Assembly: GCA_965656875.1 (NCBI GenBank)
Contig: CBFHMJ010000026.1
Span: 1 to 64,000 of the forward strand
Source of the DNA: CBFHMJ01 sp965656875
GTDB lineage: Bacteria > Pseudomonadota > Gammaproteobacteria > Enterobacterales > Alteromonadaceae
Length of the DNA stretch: 64,000 nucleotides
Direction of reading: 5' to 3'
Shown here: positions 29,538 through 38,972 of the stretch, one piece after another
How positions within the stretch are numbered: position 1 is the stretch's first letter
Layout: each line of letters starts with the position of its first letter
Notes under the pieces: model-generated
Database searches by the model: none
Told to the model about the DNA's origin: nothing
The model's input: the letters and a program-made list of their open reading frames with translations, nothing else
Made by a program: the position numbers and the translations under genes

Positions 29538-30230
29538 ATGATGATAAGAATAATAACGATATCTTCACGGATCACCGCCTGTCAGTTCATTCAATGTCGC
29601 TTATTCCGTCCGGGATATTCGCAGCTTATGCCAATGCTGTTTTTATGCTTTTCAATGTTTCCCGCCTGGGCATCGCCCGGTACGGCTATGCCGTTGTTAA
29701 CGGTTGCGTCTGATAGTTCGACAGCCAGTGAACAAGCGGAACCCCCGTTGGATGAAGGGCGTTTTATTCAGGCATCCCGGTATTTACGTAACTTGCATGT
29801 TGGTAAACAGAGTTACAATAAAGAGCAGTATGAATTAGCGTTTAAGCGGTTATTGCCTTATGCCAAAGCGGGAGAAAAGATGGCGCAGTATCTGGTGGGC
29901 ATGATGTATTTGAACGGACAAGGACGAGAGTCTGATATTGTTGAGGCTTATGGTTGGTTAACGGTTGCGGTTGAACAGAAAAACAAGCGGTGGCTGCGGT
30001 TTTATCGGGAGTTTACCCGGGACTTAACACGGAGTGTTCGGACTAAATTGCTGCCTGTGGGCGAAGAGTTTATTCGTTTATACGGCGTTAAAGCACAAAA
30101 ACTGGGCTGCCAGCGAATCAGCATCGTCGGTTCAAACCGTAAAGAACATACCTGTAAAAAAACTGAGTTACGGCCGGGGCAGTACTTTGTCTCTGAGGCG
30201 GTGCTAAAAGAAATGGAAGCCGTCTTTTGA
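29538..30230 (+). CDS. Secreted Sel1-repeat-like protein (copy 2)
   Basis: About 230 aa from the ATG at 29538, with AGGT about 8 nt upstream; an in-frame start at 29481 would add 19 residues. The hydrophobic PMLFLCFSMFPAWAS about 30 residues in is the likely signal core, giving an unusually long leader. The mature chain is paralogous to the previous gene: LPYAKAGEKMAQYLVGMMYL, EAYGWLTVAVEQKNKRW and the Cys pair (KLGCQRI, EHTCKK). It converges on pxpC with only 16 nt between stops. Function unknown. Confidence 0.78.
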   Translation: MMIRIITISSRITACQFIQCRLFRPGYSQLMPMLFLCFSMFPAWASPGTAMPLLTVASDSSTASEQAEPPLDEGRFIQASRYLRNLHVGKQSYNKEQYELAFKRLLPYAKAGEKMAQYLVGMMYLNGQGRESDIVEAYGWLTVAVEQKNKRWLRFYREFTRDLTRSVRTKLLPVGEEFIRLYGVKAQKLGCQRISIVGSNRKEHTCKKTELRPGQYFVSEAVLKEMEAVF

Positions 30231-30246
30231 TGGCTTCATCCTGTCG

Positions 30247-31239
30247 TTATTTTCCCTTCTGACTGATTCCCCAGTTTTCCTGCATGGTGTTAAACAGCGT
30301 ATTAAATAACAGCCATTCCGCCTGAGCATTTTCAATCGCATCGGGATAAAAACAGACACTGGTTCCGGGTCTTTGTTGGCCGAGTTTGAAGGCATCTACC
30401 TGAAAAATCGTGCCTAACGTTGGATAGCCGCCAATGGTTTGTCGCTCTTTCATTAAGACAATGGGTTGGCCGTCTGCGGGCAATTGGATCAGACCAAGCG
30501 TCGTACCCTGGGAAATAATGCCGTTGGCTGAACTGGTGATTTTCGGGCCTTGTAGCCGATAACCCATACGATCACTGGAGTGCGAGACCTGATAAGGGTG
30601 ATGAATGAACCGTGATTGTTCGAGTCGGGGCAATGCCTGAAAGGTTGCCGACGGAATAAAACGGACAACTAAATCATCCGGATAGGCTGGAATATGAACG
30701 TCAGGAACACGACGTTTACTGATATGTCGTCGCGTTTGATGCACCGGGAGAACCTGGCCGTTTTTAAGTTTAGCACCGGAAAAACCGCCCATATTTTCCC
30801 GTAAGGTGGTGGAATGGCTGCCCATAAATATCGGGGTGTTCAGTCCGCCCTGAAATGCCAGATAGGTCCGTAAGCCGTGTTGTGCCTGAGAAAATTCAAC
30901 GATATCACCCGCCGATATTTTATGATTTTCCCAGGCGGGCAGTGGTGTTGAGGTTGAACTGACTTTTGCGCCAGGGGCTGCTCGTTTTAGTTGGGCTTGT
31001 GGGTCAGCACCAGTGATGGCGATCACAATATCTTCCAGTGCGATAAATTGAAACGGCCCAAAGGTAATTTCAATACAGGCACTTCCGGCGGGATTACCAA
31101 CCAGTAAATTTGCCCAGTTATAGGCGTAATCATCCATCGCGCCACCAGGGGAAATACCAATATCCTGATAGCCGAATCGTCCAGTGTCTTCAATCAGGCT
31201 CAGTGGGCCTGCATCCAGAATTTCTGCAACAATACTCAT
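30247..31239 (-). CDS. pxpC: 5-oxoprolinase subunit PxpC
   Basis: 330 aa. The biotin-dependent-carboxylase-like/KipA family subunit that works with PxpA and PxpB to open 5-oxoproline to glutamate using ATP in the cytosol. Hallmarks: SLIEDTGRFGYQDIGISPGG near the N-terminus, SACIEITFGP, LRTYLAFQGG, SDRMGYRLQGP, and VLMKERQTIGGYPTLG. Third gene of a pxpA-pxpB-pxpC order on the minus strand, 19 nt after pxpB. Confidence 0.95.
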   Translation of the reverse strand: MSIVAEILDAGPLSLIEDTGRFGYQDIGISPGGAMDDYAYNWANLLVGNPAGSACIEITFGPFQFIALEDIVIAITGADPQAQLKRAAPGAKVSSTSTPLPAWENHKISAGDIVEFSQAQHGLRTYLAFQGGLNTPIFMGSHSTTLRENMGGFSGAKLKNGQVLPVHQTRRHISKRRVPDVHIPAYPDDLVVRFIPSATFQALPRLEQSRFIHHPYQVSHSSDRMGYRLQGPKITSSANGIISQGTTLGLIQLPADGQPIVLMKERQTIGGYPTLGTIFQVDAFKLGQQRPGTSVCFYPDAIENAQAEWLLFNTLFNTMQENWGISQKGK

Positions 31240-31258
31240 AGTTCCGCTCGCTTTTTCG

Positions 31259-32002
31259 TTACAGACTGTCTTCTGTGACTAGTGTGCCACCCAGTTCATA
31301 AAATTCATCCTGCGTAATGGCTTCGAATCTGACGTGATCACCGGGTTTAATCAGTGTTGTCATATGTCCATCTTTTACGGTGGTTAATTGTAATGGAGTT
31401 TGACCAAGTACATGCCAGCCTCCCGGCGTATCCGACGGGTAAACAGCGGTTTGTTGTCCGGCAATCGCAACGGCACCGGCTGGAATTCGCAATCGTGGAG
31501 ATTCTTTACGCGGCAGCCGTAATTGTTGTGACAAGATGCCGAGATAAGTAAATCCGGGGGAAAAACCGGTGGCATAAGCGCGATAATCGCCCACCGTATG
31601 CAGTTCGATAACGTCAGACATGGTCATTTCTGTGACGTTGGCAACATGCTCCAGATCCCAGCCGGAATCAATACCGTAATAGACTGGAATGGTAATTTCA
31701 TTTTGCTGATGATGACCAAAAGGTAACAGCGGCTGGTTTAACATTTCAGACAAGGTTTTTTTCAAATCAAACAGATTCACTACCATTGGGTTGTAGTGAA
31801 TCATGATGGTGCAGTAGGAAATAACGACATCGGTGATTTGTCCGTCCAGTGCTTGCCGTAAATACTGGCCGGTGACCATGATGTGCTGGTGTTGATTCTC
31901 ATCAATCAACTGAGGCCATTCCAGCAGGAATGTTGTTTCAGAAGTGGCAATAATGGTCGGTTTTAACGAATTCATCATGGTTCGGTTGTTCGCTGGCTTC
32001 AA
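31259..32002 (-). CDS. pxpB: 5-oxoprolinase subunit PxpB
   Basis: 247 aa from a TTG at 32002; an ATG at 31978 would remove eight residues, and neither has a strong ribosome site. KipI/PxpB family: the C-terminal half has YATGFSPGFTYLG, LPRKESPRLRIPAGAVAIAG and YPSDTPGGWHVLG, which are diagnostic. It sits between pxpA and pxpC and forms the ATP-dependent 5-oxoprolinase with them. The gap to pxpA is 38 nt. Confidence 0.94.
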   Translation of the reverse strand: MKPANNRTMMNSLKPTIIATSETTFLLEWPQLIDENQHQHIMVTGQYLRQALDGQITDVVISYCTIMIHYNPMVVNLFDLKKTLSEMLNQPLLPFGHHQQNEITIPVYYGIDSGWDLEHVANVTEMTMSDVIELHTVGDYRAYATGFSPGFTYLGILSQQLRLPRKESPRLRIPAGAVAIAGQQTAVYPSDTPGGWHVLGQTPLQLTTVKDGHMTTLIKPGDHVRFEAITQDEFYELGGTLVTEDSL

Positions 32003-32040
32003 AGGTCAACAGACCTTAGTGTGTAACTATAACGGTTTGT

Positions 32041-32814
32041 TTACAATGCGTTGTTCGAATTTTGTTGGTTTAACAGGTTGCGTATTTTCTTTGTTAACGC
32101 AATAGCAGCGGGATTGTCGCCGTGAACGCACAGGGTGTCGGCCTTTATCGGTAAGGGTTGGCCATTAATATCTGTAAAGATTTTGTGTTCCAGCAGCGTT
32201 TGAATACGCGGCAACAAAATCGCATCGTCGGTAATCACTGCATCAGGATGACGCCGACTGACCAGTAATCCCTCGCTGGTGTATTGTCTGTCAGCAAAAC
32301 ATTCGAACGACAGGGGAACGCCCGCTTTGTCAGCAATCGCCTGGTGTTCAGCCGAATCAGGCCCTGCGAATGTTACTAGGGTAAGTGGTTGGGTAGCGGT
32401 TGTTTCGGAGGCATTAAGCTGTGATATCGCCTGGACAATGGCGCTAAAAATACGGCTATCTTTTAGCATGTCGTTGTACAAGGCACCGTGAGGTTTAACG
32501 CCGCGAACAAGCGTATTTTCGCTGTGGCAAATGGCTTGTAACGCGCCCACCTGATAAAGCACCAGTGCGGTAATTTCATCGGGCGACAGAGACATACTTC
32601 GACGACCAAATCCTTGTAAATCCGGATAACCTGGGTGGGCATAAATCAACACGTTATGGGCCTGTGCAAGGCGAACTGTGCGAGTCATGGTCATTGGGTC
32701 GGCGGCGTGGAATCCACAGGCAATATTGGCGATATCAATAAATGGCATCACGGCCTCATCATCGCCCAGTTGCCAGATACCAAAACTTTCACCCAGATCA
32801 CAGTTTAATTTCAT
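32041..32814 (-). CDS. pxpA: 5-oxoprolinase subunit PxpA (LamB/YcsF family)
   Basis: 257 aa. MKLNCDLGESFG at the N-terminus, ANIACGFHAADP, IYAHPGYPDLQGFGRR and VKPHGALYN are the LamB/YcsF signatures. First gene of the pxpABC unit and divergent from the TRAP transporter genes, with a 203-bp shared regulatory region. Pyroglutamate arises from glutamine cyclisation and peptide breakdown, so the operon likely salvages it as glutamate. Confidence 0.95.
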   Translation of the reverse strand: MKLNCDLGESFGIWQLGDDEAVMPFIDIANIACGFHAADPMTMTRTVRLAQAHNVLIYAHPGYPDLQGFGRRSMSLSPDEITALVLYQVGALQAICHSENTLVRGVKPHGALYNDMLKDSRIFSAIVQAISQLNASETTATQPLTLVTFAGPDSAEHQAIADKAGVPLSFECFADRQYTSEGLLVSRRHPDAVITDDAILLPRIQTLLEHKIFTDINGQPLPIKADTLCVHGDNPAAIALTKKIRNLLNQQNSNNAL

Positions 32815-33017
32815 TGCGTAGCTCCAGAGCGTTACACATCATCGAGGCTGATTGAATAGTGAGGCAGATTGTATACCAGTTCCCGGGGGCTGTTGACCAT
32901 TGATGATACTTTTTGTGGTCATTTAACGCTTGAATTTGAATAAAAATTCACCCGGGAAGGTCAATTATCGGTTGGCCAACACGGAAAAATTGACAGACGG
33001 CAACTCCTTGTTTCCTG
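32815..33017. promoter_or_regulatory. Divergent promoter region between pxpABC and dctPQM
   Basis: 203 bases shared by two divergent operons. Two weak inverted repeats are visible: TGACCA/TGGTCA (32894-32899 and 32916-32921) and GAATTT/AAATTC near 32933-32950. Either might be an operator, but the arms are only 6 bp. No regulator gene adjoins. Confidence 0.35.
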
Positions 33018-34154
33018 ATGGGGAATGGTTCCGGCGCTATCACAGGTTCTGGCGCTGTAATCCGATTTATTTATGTTATATTCCTGCCTTTGTTTTTTGA
33101 ATTGTTGGATGCTGTCAGCGTGTCAGGTGTCATTCGGTTTCTGGTGTTTGTGGTCATTGTGCTGGGGTTTACTCCCGGGCAAAGTCAGGCGCAAGAACGT
33201 AAACATATAGCTTCGCCTTATGGTGAACGGGTTTTTCATACTGAGAATATTCGCTGGTTTCTGACTCAACTGGTCAGTACCCATCCGACGGCCTGTCGCT
33301 GGATTTTGCACGCCGGGTCGAGTCTGTACAAGCACGGCGATATTTACCGGGCTGTGCGGACGCAACAGGTCAGTGCGGGTGAAATGTTTATCGCCATGTT
33401 GGGTAATAAACATCCGGTGTTTAAGCTGGATAGTTTGCCGTTTCTGGTCACTGATTTTGCGGAGGCCGAATTATTGTATAAAGCGTCCCGACCACTGATG
33501 GCTGATATCCTGGCAAAAGACGGGCTTCGTTTTCTCTATGCCGTTCCCTGGCCGCCTCAGGGAATTTATACCCACGAATTAGTGACCAGTCTGGCTGATT
33601 TCAATGGTTTATTACTTCGTGCGTATAGCTCTACAACCTCTCAATTAGCGCTCACATTAAATGCAACGCCGGTGTCGGTTCAGGCCGCAGAAATTCCTCA
33701 GGCATTCGCGACAGGCATGATCAATGCGATGGTGACATCGCCTTCAACCGGTGTCAGCAGTCAGGCCTGGGATTATGTCGATGTGTACACCGATGCTCAG
33801 GTCTGGATCCCTAAAAACATGGTGTTTATGCATGAGCAGCAGTTCCAGGCATTATCGGCAAAACAGCAACGCCGATTATTACTGGCGGCTGAACAGGCTG
33901 AGCAACGCGGCTGGCGGCTGGCCCGTGAAGAGACGGTATTAAAGACCCGTCAGTTGGATCAGGAAGGTATGCAGGTGGTGAAGCCTGGAAAACAATTAAT
34001 CAGTGAATTTGAAGCCGTTGGTGAACAGATGATTCATTTCTGGAAAAAAGAAGCCGCAACAGCGCCTGAAGCGCTGGATGTGTTGTCGCGTTATCTGGCG
34101 TTACGAGCAGGACACCGAACACGGCAACAGCTGGCGGGACGGGTTAAGTCATGA
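33018..34154 (+). CDS. dctP: TRAP transporter solute-binding subunit DctP
   Basis: Up to 378 aa. The first 33 or so residues before VSGVIRFLVFVVIVLGF look unlike a leader, so a start further in is possible; the signal peptide would end near GQSQAQE. The body is a DctP-type periplasmic binding protein: RAVRTQQVSAGEMFIAMLGN, FKLDSLPFLVTDFAEAELLY, FATGMINAMVTSPSTG. It binds an organic acid for the DctQ/DctM pair, whose genes overlap it by 4 nt. Ligand not readable; divergence from pxpABC suggests 5-oxoproline or a related acid (inference). Confidence 0.9.
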   Translation: MGNGSGAITGSGAVIRFIYVIFLPLFFELLDAVSVSGVIRFLVFVVIVLGFTPGQSQAQERKHIASPYGERVFHTENIRWFLTQLVSTHPTACRWILHAGSSLYKHGDIYRAVRTQQVSAGEMFIAMLGNKHPVFKLDSLPFLVTDFAEAELLYKASRPLMADILAKDGLRFLYAVPWPPQGIYTHELVTSLADFNGLLLRAYSSTTSQLALTLNATPVSVQAAEIPQAFATGMINAMVTSPSTGVSSQAWDYVDVYTDAQVWIPKNMVFMHEQQFQALSAKQQRRLLLAAEQAEQRGWRLAREETVLKTRQLDQEGMQVVKPGKQLISEFEAVGEQMIHFWKKEAATAPEALDVLSRYLALRAGHRTRQQLAGRVKS

Positions 34155-34648
34155 CGTTGATTGATAAAGCTTGTCGTGCAGGTGCCTTACTGGCTTGTAT
34201 CAGTATTGTGGCAATGGTTGCCATCATTGTTGCTCAGGTTATTGCCCGACAATTTGGCGTGATTATTCCGGCTGTTGAAGAGTTGTGTGGTTATTTGTTG
34301 GTGGCGGCGTGTTTTTCTGGTTTAGGCTGGACCTGGCAGCAACATGGGCATATTCAGGTTGAACTGATATTGAAGCAACTACCTGCACGTTATCAACGTC
34401 GGGTGAGTTGGGTGACAGATAGCTTGTTACTGGGATTGTCCGGATTTATGACGGTGGCGTGTGCGCATCTGGCGTTGGATTCTTACTGGTTTAACGAAGT
34501 ATCAGCGGGTTATTTGCCGATTCCTGAGTGGATTCCGCAAAGCGTGATGATTCCAGGGAGTGGTTTGTTATTTCTGGCAGTGTTGCAGCATGTCTGGCGT
34601 CGATTGAATGGTGGAACAACCATCAGTGAAGGAGCGCCTTTACGATGA
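34151..34648 (+). CDS. dctQ: TRAP transporter small membrane subunit DctQ
   Basis: 165 aa with four hydrophobic helices and the family features VEELCGYLLVAACFSGLGWTWQQHGHI and a conserved ending. Overlaps dctP and dctM by 4 nt each (ATGA), a fixed-ratio translationally coupled arrangement. Confidence 0.93.
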   Translation: MTLIDKACRAGALLACISIVAMVAIIVAQVIARQFGVIIPAVEELCGYLLVAACFSGLGWTWQQHGHIQVELILKQLPARYQRRVSWVTDSLLLGLSGFMTVACAHLALDSYWFNEVSAGYLPIPEWIPQSVMIPGSGLLFLAVLQHVWRRLNGGTTISEGAPLR

Positions 34649-35931
34649 CATTAATTGTTGTGAGTGCCGTATTAGTACTGGTTATGTTGGTGTTGTTGGC
34701 ATCCGGATTATTAGTGGGTGCATCGTTGATTCTGGTGGCGTTACTGGGATTATTTTTTGCTGATAATCTGGCACCAACGCTGGTGTTTGCGACTTCAGCG
34801 TGGGGAACAACGGTGTCGTTTGGCCTGGTTGCTTTGCCGTTGTTTATCTGGATGGGTGAAATTCTATTCCGAACCCGGGTTTCAAGTGATTTGTTTGAAG
34901 GATTGACGCCCTGGTTGCATCGAATCCCCGGCGGATTGCTGCATGTGAATATTCTGAGTTGCGGGTTGTTTGCTGCGGTGTCTGGATCGTCGGCGGCTAC
35001 GGCGGCAACGATTGGGCGAATGACGCTGCCCGAGCTGAATAAGCGAGGCTATGATCAGTCATTAGCCATTGGTTCACTGGCCGGCTCGGGAACGCTGGGC
35101 TTTTTAATCCCGCCAAGTTTGATCCTGATTATTTATGGCATTGCGGCTGAAGTGTCTATCGCCCGGTTATTCCTGGCAGGTATTTTACCGGGGCTGGTGT
35201 TGATCGCTTTGTTTATGGCATTTGTGATGATTAAGTCATTACTGGCTCGCGGTGTGGTGACATCGGCGCTGGAGAAAGGGGAGTTATCGAAGCGGGCTTC
35301 GCTCAAGCGGTTATTGCCAATTTTCAGTTTAATTGCGTTTATCCCCGGGAGCATTTATTCCGGATTAGCGACACCGGGTGAAGCGGCTGCGATAGGGGTT
35401 TGCGGCGCATTATTACTGGCAAAAATGACGGGCAATCTGAGCTGGGATTCTTTTATCGACAGCTTGATGTCGGCGTGTAAAACAACGTCGATGATTGCGT
35501 TTATATTGATTGCGGCATCATTTTTGACCATGGCTATGGGCTTTTTACAAATTCCGGCACAACTGGCGGGTTGGATCACTGTGATGGATTTGACCAATGC
35601 AGAGTTGTTATTAATGCTGACGTTGATGTTTGTGGTATTGGGATTGTTTCTGGATGGGATCTCGGTTGTCTTGTTAACCACATCCATTATTTTGCCCGTC
35701 GTGATTCAATCAGGTATCGATTTATTATGGTTTGGTATTTATATCGTGCTGGTTGTGGAAATGTCGCAGATTACACCGCCGGTCGGGTTCAATCTTTTCG
35801 TGTTACAAAACTTAACAGGGCGCAATATTTTACAGATCGCTAAGGCGTCTTTCCCATTTTTCCTTCTGATACTAACGACAATCCTTGTAATCTATCTGTT
35901 TCCGGAATTAGTAATCTGGCCTGATTTATAG
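34645..35931 (+). CDS. dctM: TRAP transporter large membrane subunit DctM
   Basis: 428 aa, the usual length, with about 12 transmembrane segments. Typical stretches: FGLVALPLFIWMGEILFRT, GLFAAVSGSSAATAATIG, GSGTLGFLIPPSLILIIYG, TPGEAAAIGVCGALLL, and EMSQITPPVGFNLFVLQ. It is the Na+-coupled permease of the TRAP system. An inverted repeat (35914-35947) overlaps its stop codon. Confidence 0.95.
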   Translation: MTLIVVSAVLVLVMLVLLASGLLVGASLILVALLGLFFADNLAPTLVFATSAWGTTVSFGLVALPLFIWMGEILFRTRVSSDLFEGLTPWLHRIPGGLLHVNILSCGLFAAVSGSSAATAATIGRMTLPELNKRGYDQSLAIGSLAGSGTLGFLIPPSLILIIYGIAAEVSIARLFLAGILPGLVLIALFMAFVMIKSLLARGVVTSALEKGELSKRASLKRLLPIFSLIAFIPGSIYSGLATPGEAAAIGVCGALLLAKMTGNLSWDSFIDSLMSACKTTSMIAFILIAASFLTMAMGFLQIPAQLAGWITVMDLTNAELLLMLTLMFVVLGLFLDGISVVLLTTSIILPVVIQSGIDLLWFGIYIVLVVEMSQITPPVGFNLFVLQNLTGRNILQIAKASFPFFLLILTTILVIYLFPELVIWPDL

Positions 35932-35947
35932 CTTTTTCAGGCCAGAT
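35914..35947 (+). terminator. Hairpin overlapping the dctM stop codon
   Basis: A perfect 11-bp stem (ATCTGGCCTGA with TCAGGCCAGAT) with a 12-nt loop that contains the dctM stop codon. No T run follows, so it may protect the 3' end or act with another factor rather than terminate by itself. Confidence 0.5.
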
Positions 35948-36101
35948 AGCGGTTGTACCTTGCTAAAACTACACAGTTGATTACAAAATTACACTGGAAA
36001 GCCACTTATTATTAATTAATCTAAATGACTGGTTTGGGGCGCATCGTCGTGTATTGAATACATGATTGATAACAATAATGATAATTCTAAAGGGGATGAT
36101 C

Positions 36102-37937
36102 TTGATTAAAACAATATTAAAACGCACGGGACAGACCGCGTTGGCACTGGGTGTCGCGGGTGGTTTGTTTGCCTGGCATGAACTGGCGAGCGATAAGCCA
36201 TTCTATATCAACAACTATTTTAACCGTGTGGTGTTGTTTGAAGTACTGGATAGCCCGGAAGGATTAAGTAGCCTGCATGTGCTGGAAGGTCTGGGAATCA
36301 AGGGTCATCAACGTGAATTAGATGACGCGAGCGAAGCATCCGGAACGGCGATGTTCGAGCGACTTAAGCAAGTGAAAGTCGTATTAGACAGCTATGACGA
36401 TGAAAGCCTGAATGAGGGTGAAAAACTGTCGAAGCGTATCGCGCTGTATTTGATGAACAGCTTAAATGACTTTGAGCGTTTCCGTTACCATGATTATCCG
36501 TTAAATCAGTTATTCGGTGTGCAAAGTAACTTCCCGAGTTTTATGGAAGCGACACACCAGGTTGGCGATGAGCGTGATGCAGAAGATTATGTGATTCGTA
36601 TTGCTCAGGTAAGACGCAAGTTCGAACAGATTATGGAAGGGCTGAATATTCGTGAGGAAAAGAATATTTTGCCGCCACGTTTTGTGGTTGATCGCGTTCT
36701 TGATGAAATTAATGGCTTTGTAACGACACCAGCGAAAGAAAATATCCTGTACACGTCGTTAGAAACCAAAATGAAAGAAACCGAAATCCCGGCTGAGAAG
36801 CAAGCGGCGATTCTGGCCGATGCAGAAAAAGTGATTAATGACACTGTGTATCCGGCGTATGGTTTATTTGTTGACTACCTGGAGCGCATCAAGCCAAAAA
36901 CGACGACAGACGATGGTTTATGGAAATTGCCAGATGGCGAAGAGGCTTACCGTTCGTCATTACGTTTTTACACCACATCCGATTACACCGCTGATGAAAT
37001 TCATCAGTTAGGTCTGAAAGAAGTCGATCGTATTCAGGCACAAATTCTGACGATTCTGTCTAAAGAAGGTATTGATGTATCTCAGGGCTTTACAGCCGCG
37101 ATGGAGCAACTGAAAGCCATTGAAGAACATTACTACGAAGATTCAGATGCTGGTCGTGAGCAAATCCTGAAAGATTATCAGACGATTCTTGACGAAATCG
37201 ATGGTGGTATTGATACCGCCTTTAATATTCGTCCGGAAGCGGGTGTTGAAGTGGTTCGTATTCCTGAGTTTAAAGAGAAAACATCGCCAGGTGCCTACTA
37301 TCAAGGCCCAGCGCTGGACGGCTCTCGTCCGGGACGTTTCTTTGCAAACCTGTATGACATCAAAGCGACGCCAAAATATGGCATGAGAACACTGGCCTAT
37401 CATGAAGGTATTCCAGGTCACCATTTCCAGGTGTCGATTGCGATGGAGTTGGAAGGTGTTCCATTATTCCGTAACTTTGCACCATTTACTGCCTATGTTG
37501 AAGGTTGGGCGTTATACGCTGAATATCTGGCGTGGGAAATGGGCTTCCAGGATAATCCTCTGGACAACGTAGGTCGTTTACAGGCTGAGCTATTCCGTAG
37601 TGTAAGACTGGTTGTTGATACCGGTATCCATGCGAAACGCTGGACGCGTGAAGAAGCGATCAAGTACATGGAAGATAATACGGGTTATGCGCACAGCGAC
37701 GTGGTATCTGAAATCGAGCGTTACATTGTTTCTCCGGGTCAGGCGACTGCGTACAAAGTGGGCATGATCAAGATTCTTGAATTGCGAAATAAAGCGCAGG
37801 AGCAGTTGGGTGAGAAATTCCAGCTATCTGACTTCCACGATGTTGTGCTGAAAAATGGTGCAGTGCCGTTATCAGTCCTTGAAGACCTGGTGAATGGCTA
37901 TATTTCAGAAGTGAAGCTGGGTATTTATAAAGGCTAA
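36102..37937 (+). CDS. DUF885 family putative metallopeptidase, membrane-anchored or secreted
   Basis: About 611 aa from TTG at 36102, chosen because AAGGGG (36090-36095) is 6 nt away; an ATG at 36096 abuts that site and the frame extends to 36066. N-terminal signal or anchor (TALALGVAGGLFAW). The DUF885 core carries the zinc-type motif LAYHEGIPGHHFQ and, further on, AYVEGWALYAEYLAWEMG. Family members are thought to be peptidases, many cleaving short peptides. It follows dctPQM after 170 bp but has its own leader. Peptide-derived pyroglutamate would fit the neighbouring pxp/TRAP cluster; this link is speculative. Confidence 0.9.
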   Translation: MIKTILKRTGQTALALGVAGGLFAWHELASDKPFYINNYFNRVVLFEVLDSPEGLSSLHVLEGLGIKGHQRELDDASEASGTAMFERLKQVKVVLDSYDDESLNEGEKLSKRIALYLMNSLNDFERFRYHDYPLNQLFGVQSNFPSFMEATHQVGDERDAEDYVIRIAQVRRKFEQIMEGLNIREEKNILPPRFVVDRVLDEINGFVTTPAKENILYTSLETKMKETEIPAEKQAAILADAEKVINDTVYPAYGLFVDYLERIKPKTTTDDGLWKLPDGEEAYRSSLRFYTTSDYTADEIHQLGLKEVDRIQAQILTILSKEGIDVSQGFTAAMEQLKAIEEHYYEDSDAGREQILKDYQTILDEIDGGIDTAFNIRPEAGVEVVRIPEFKEKTSPGAYYQGPALDGSRPGRFFANLYDIKATPKYGMRTLAYHEGIPGHHFQVSIAMELEGVPLFRNFAPFTAYVEGWALYAEYLAWEMGFQDNPLDNVGRLQAELFRSVRLVVDTGIHAKRWTREEAIKYMEDNTGYAHSDVVSEIERYIVSPGQATAYKVGMIKILELRNKAQEQLGEKFQLSDFHDVVLKNGAVPLSVLEDLVNGYISEVKLGIYKG

Positions 37938-37963
37938 TCGTTGCTGGTTAGTTAGCTTGATAT

Positions 37964-37990
37964 AAGAAGCCGACAATTTGTCGGCTTCTT
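37964..37990. terminator. Bidirectional terminator hairpin
   Basis: A 12-bp stem (AAGAAGCCGACA with TGTCGGCTTCTT) with a 3-nt loop lies between the convergent DUF885 and DUF2797 genes. The T-rich arm ends in TTCTTT. Confidence 0.8.
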
Positions 37991-38006
37991 TGCGTTTACA
38001 GCCTGG

Positions 38007-38813
38007 TTAAATCATGATTTCGTAAGAGGAGAATTTACGAACATTAATAACGCCCGTATCAAAAATCAGATATTGTCCTTTAATACCCATTAATGTCCCG
38101 GTAACGTCCGGGTTTTTGTCCAGGTTAAACGACGAAATCTTTGTCGGATATTGTTCGACCGGATAATTAATTGTCACGATGTCCTCATCGAGTTGTTCAA
38201 CTGCATCTTCGCCAAACTTTAACTTGAATTGCTCCAGTTGCTCTGCAATTTGTGGAATCAATTCTGCGGCTTTCGCTTTTAAGTCCATTGGCTCACCATC
38301 ACCCTTCAGCATTGCACGCCAGTTTGTTTTATCTGAAATAAGTGAGGAAAGGGCGGTTTCAATCTCGCCTGATTGTAAACGCGTACTAACTTTGAAAATA
38401 GGCACTGCCTGAGTTGCACCCTGATCGATCCAACGGGTTGGTATTTGCGTGTGGCGCGTAATACCGACTTTAACGGCTGAGGTATTAGACAGGTAAACGT
38501 AGTGGGGGATCATACAGTTTTTCTCGCCCCATTCAGGCTCACGGCAGGTGCCTTCATGGTAGTGACAGGTCTCAGGCTTAAGAATACACATGTCACATTG
38601 CGCGAGTTTTAGCATACAGGGGTAGCAAAAGCCCTGAGAGTAACTTTTTTTCGTTTTTTTTCCGCAGTTATCGCACAGGATTTTCCCGGTCCAGTTGAAG
38701 GAAAGTGTCTTGCCGATGTATGGGTTCAGGTGTAGAAGTTCATCGCCTACCGGTAAGTGATAATCAACTACATCACCCAGTGAGCCACGCATCTTATCGA
38801 GTGTGCCTTGCAT
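38007..38813 (-). CDS. DUF2797 protein (zinc-finger plus GIY-YIG-like region)
   Basis: 268 aa. Cysteine pairs CDNCGKK, CYPCM, CDMC, CHYHEGTC (about residues 45-110) suggest bound zinc. HYVYLSNTSAVKVGIT followed by RWIDQGA (about 123-150) resembles the core of GIY-YIG nuclease folds, as known for this family. The C-terminal region GTLMGIKGQYLIFDTGVINV is typical of DUF2797. Common in gammaproteobacteria as a single gene; cellular role unknown. Confidence 0.9.
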   Translation of the reverse strand: MQGTLDKMRGSLGDVVDYHLPVGDELLHLNPYIGKTLSFNWTGKILCDNCGKKTKKSYSQGFCYPCMLKLAQCDMCILKPETCHYHEGTCREPEWGEKNCMIPHYVYLSNTSAVKVGITRHTQIPTRWIDQGATQAVPIFKVSTRLQSGEIETALSSLISDKTNWRAMLKGDGEPMDLKAKAAELIPQIAEQLEQFKLKFGEDAVEQLDEDIVTINYPVEQYPTKISSFNLDKNPDVTGTLMGIKGQYLIFDTGVINVRKFSSYEIMI

Positions 38814-38972
38814 ATAAAGTCTCTTATTTGTTTGCTAAATGATGGACTGTTCTGTGACAGTTTATGGGTATGGTTTTTCCATTGGGGAGGATTTTAACAA
38901 CTTCTGGTTAATTGTCAGTAACTCAGGCATGTTTTACAATCCTGGCTGATTTAGCAGTTGTTGAGGTTTTTC

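Noticed and set aside
29453..29713. 86-codon frame overlapping Sel1-like copy 2
   Set aside because: Out of frame with the gene that shares motifs with its paralogue, and no such motifs itself.
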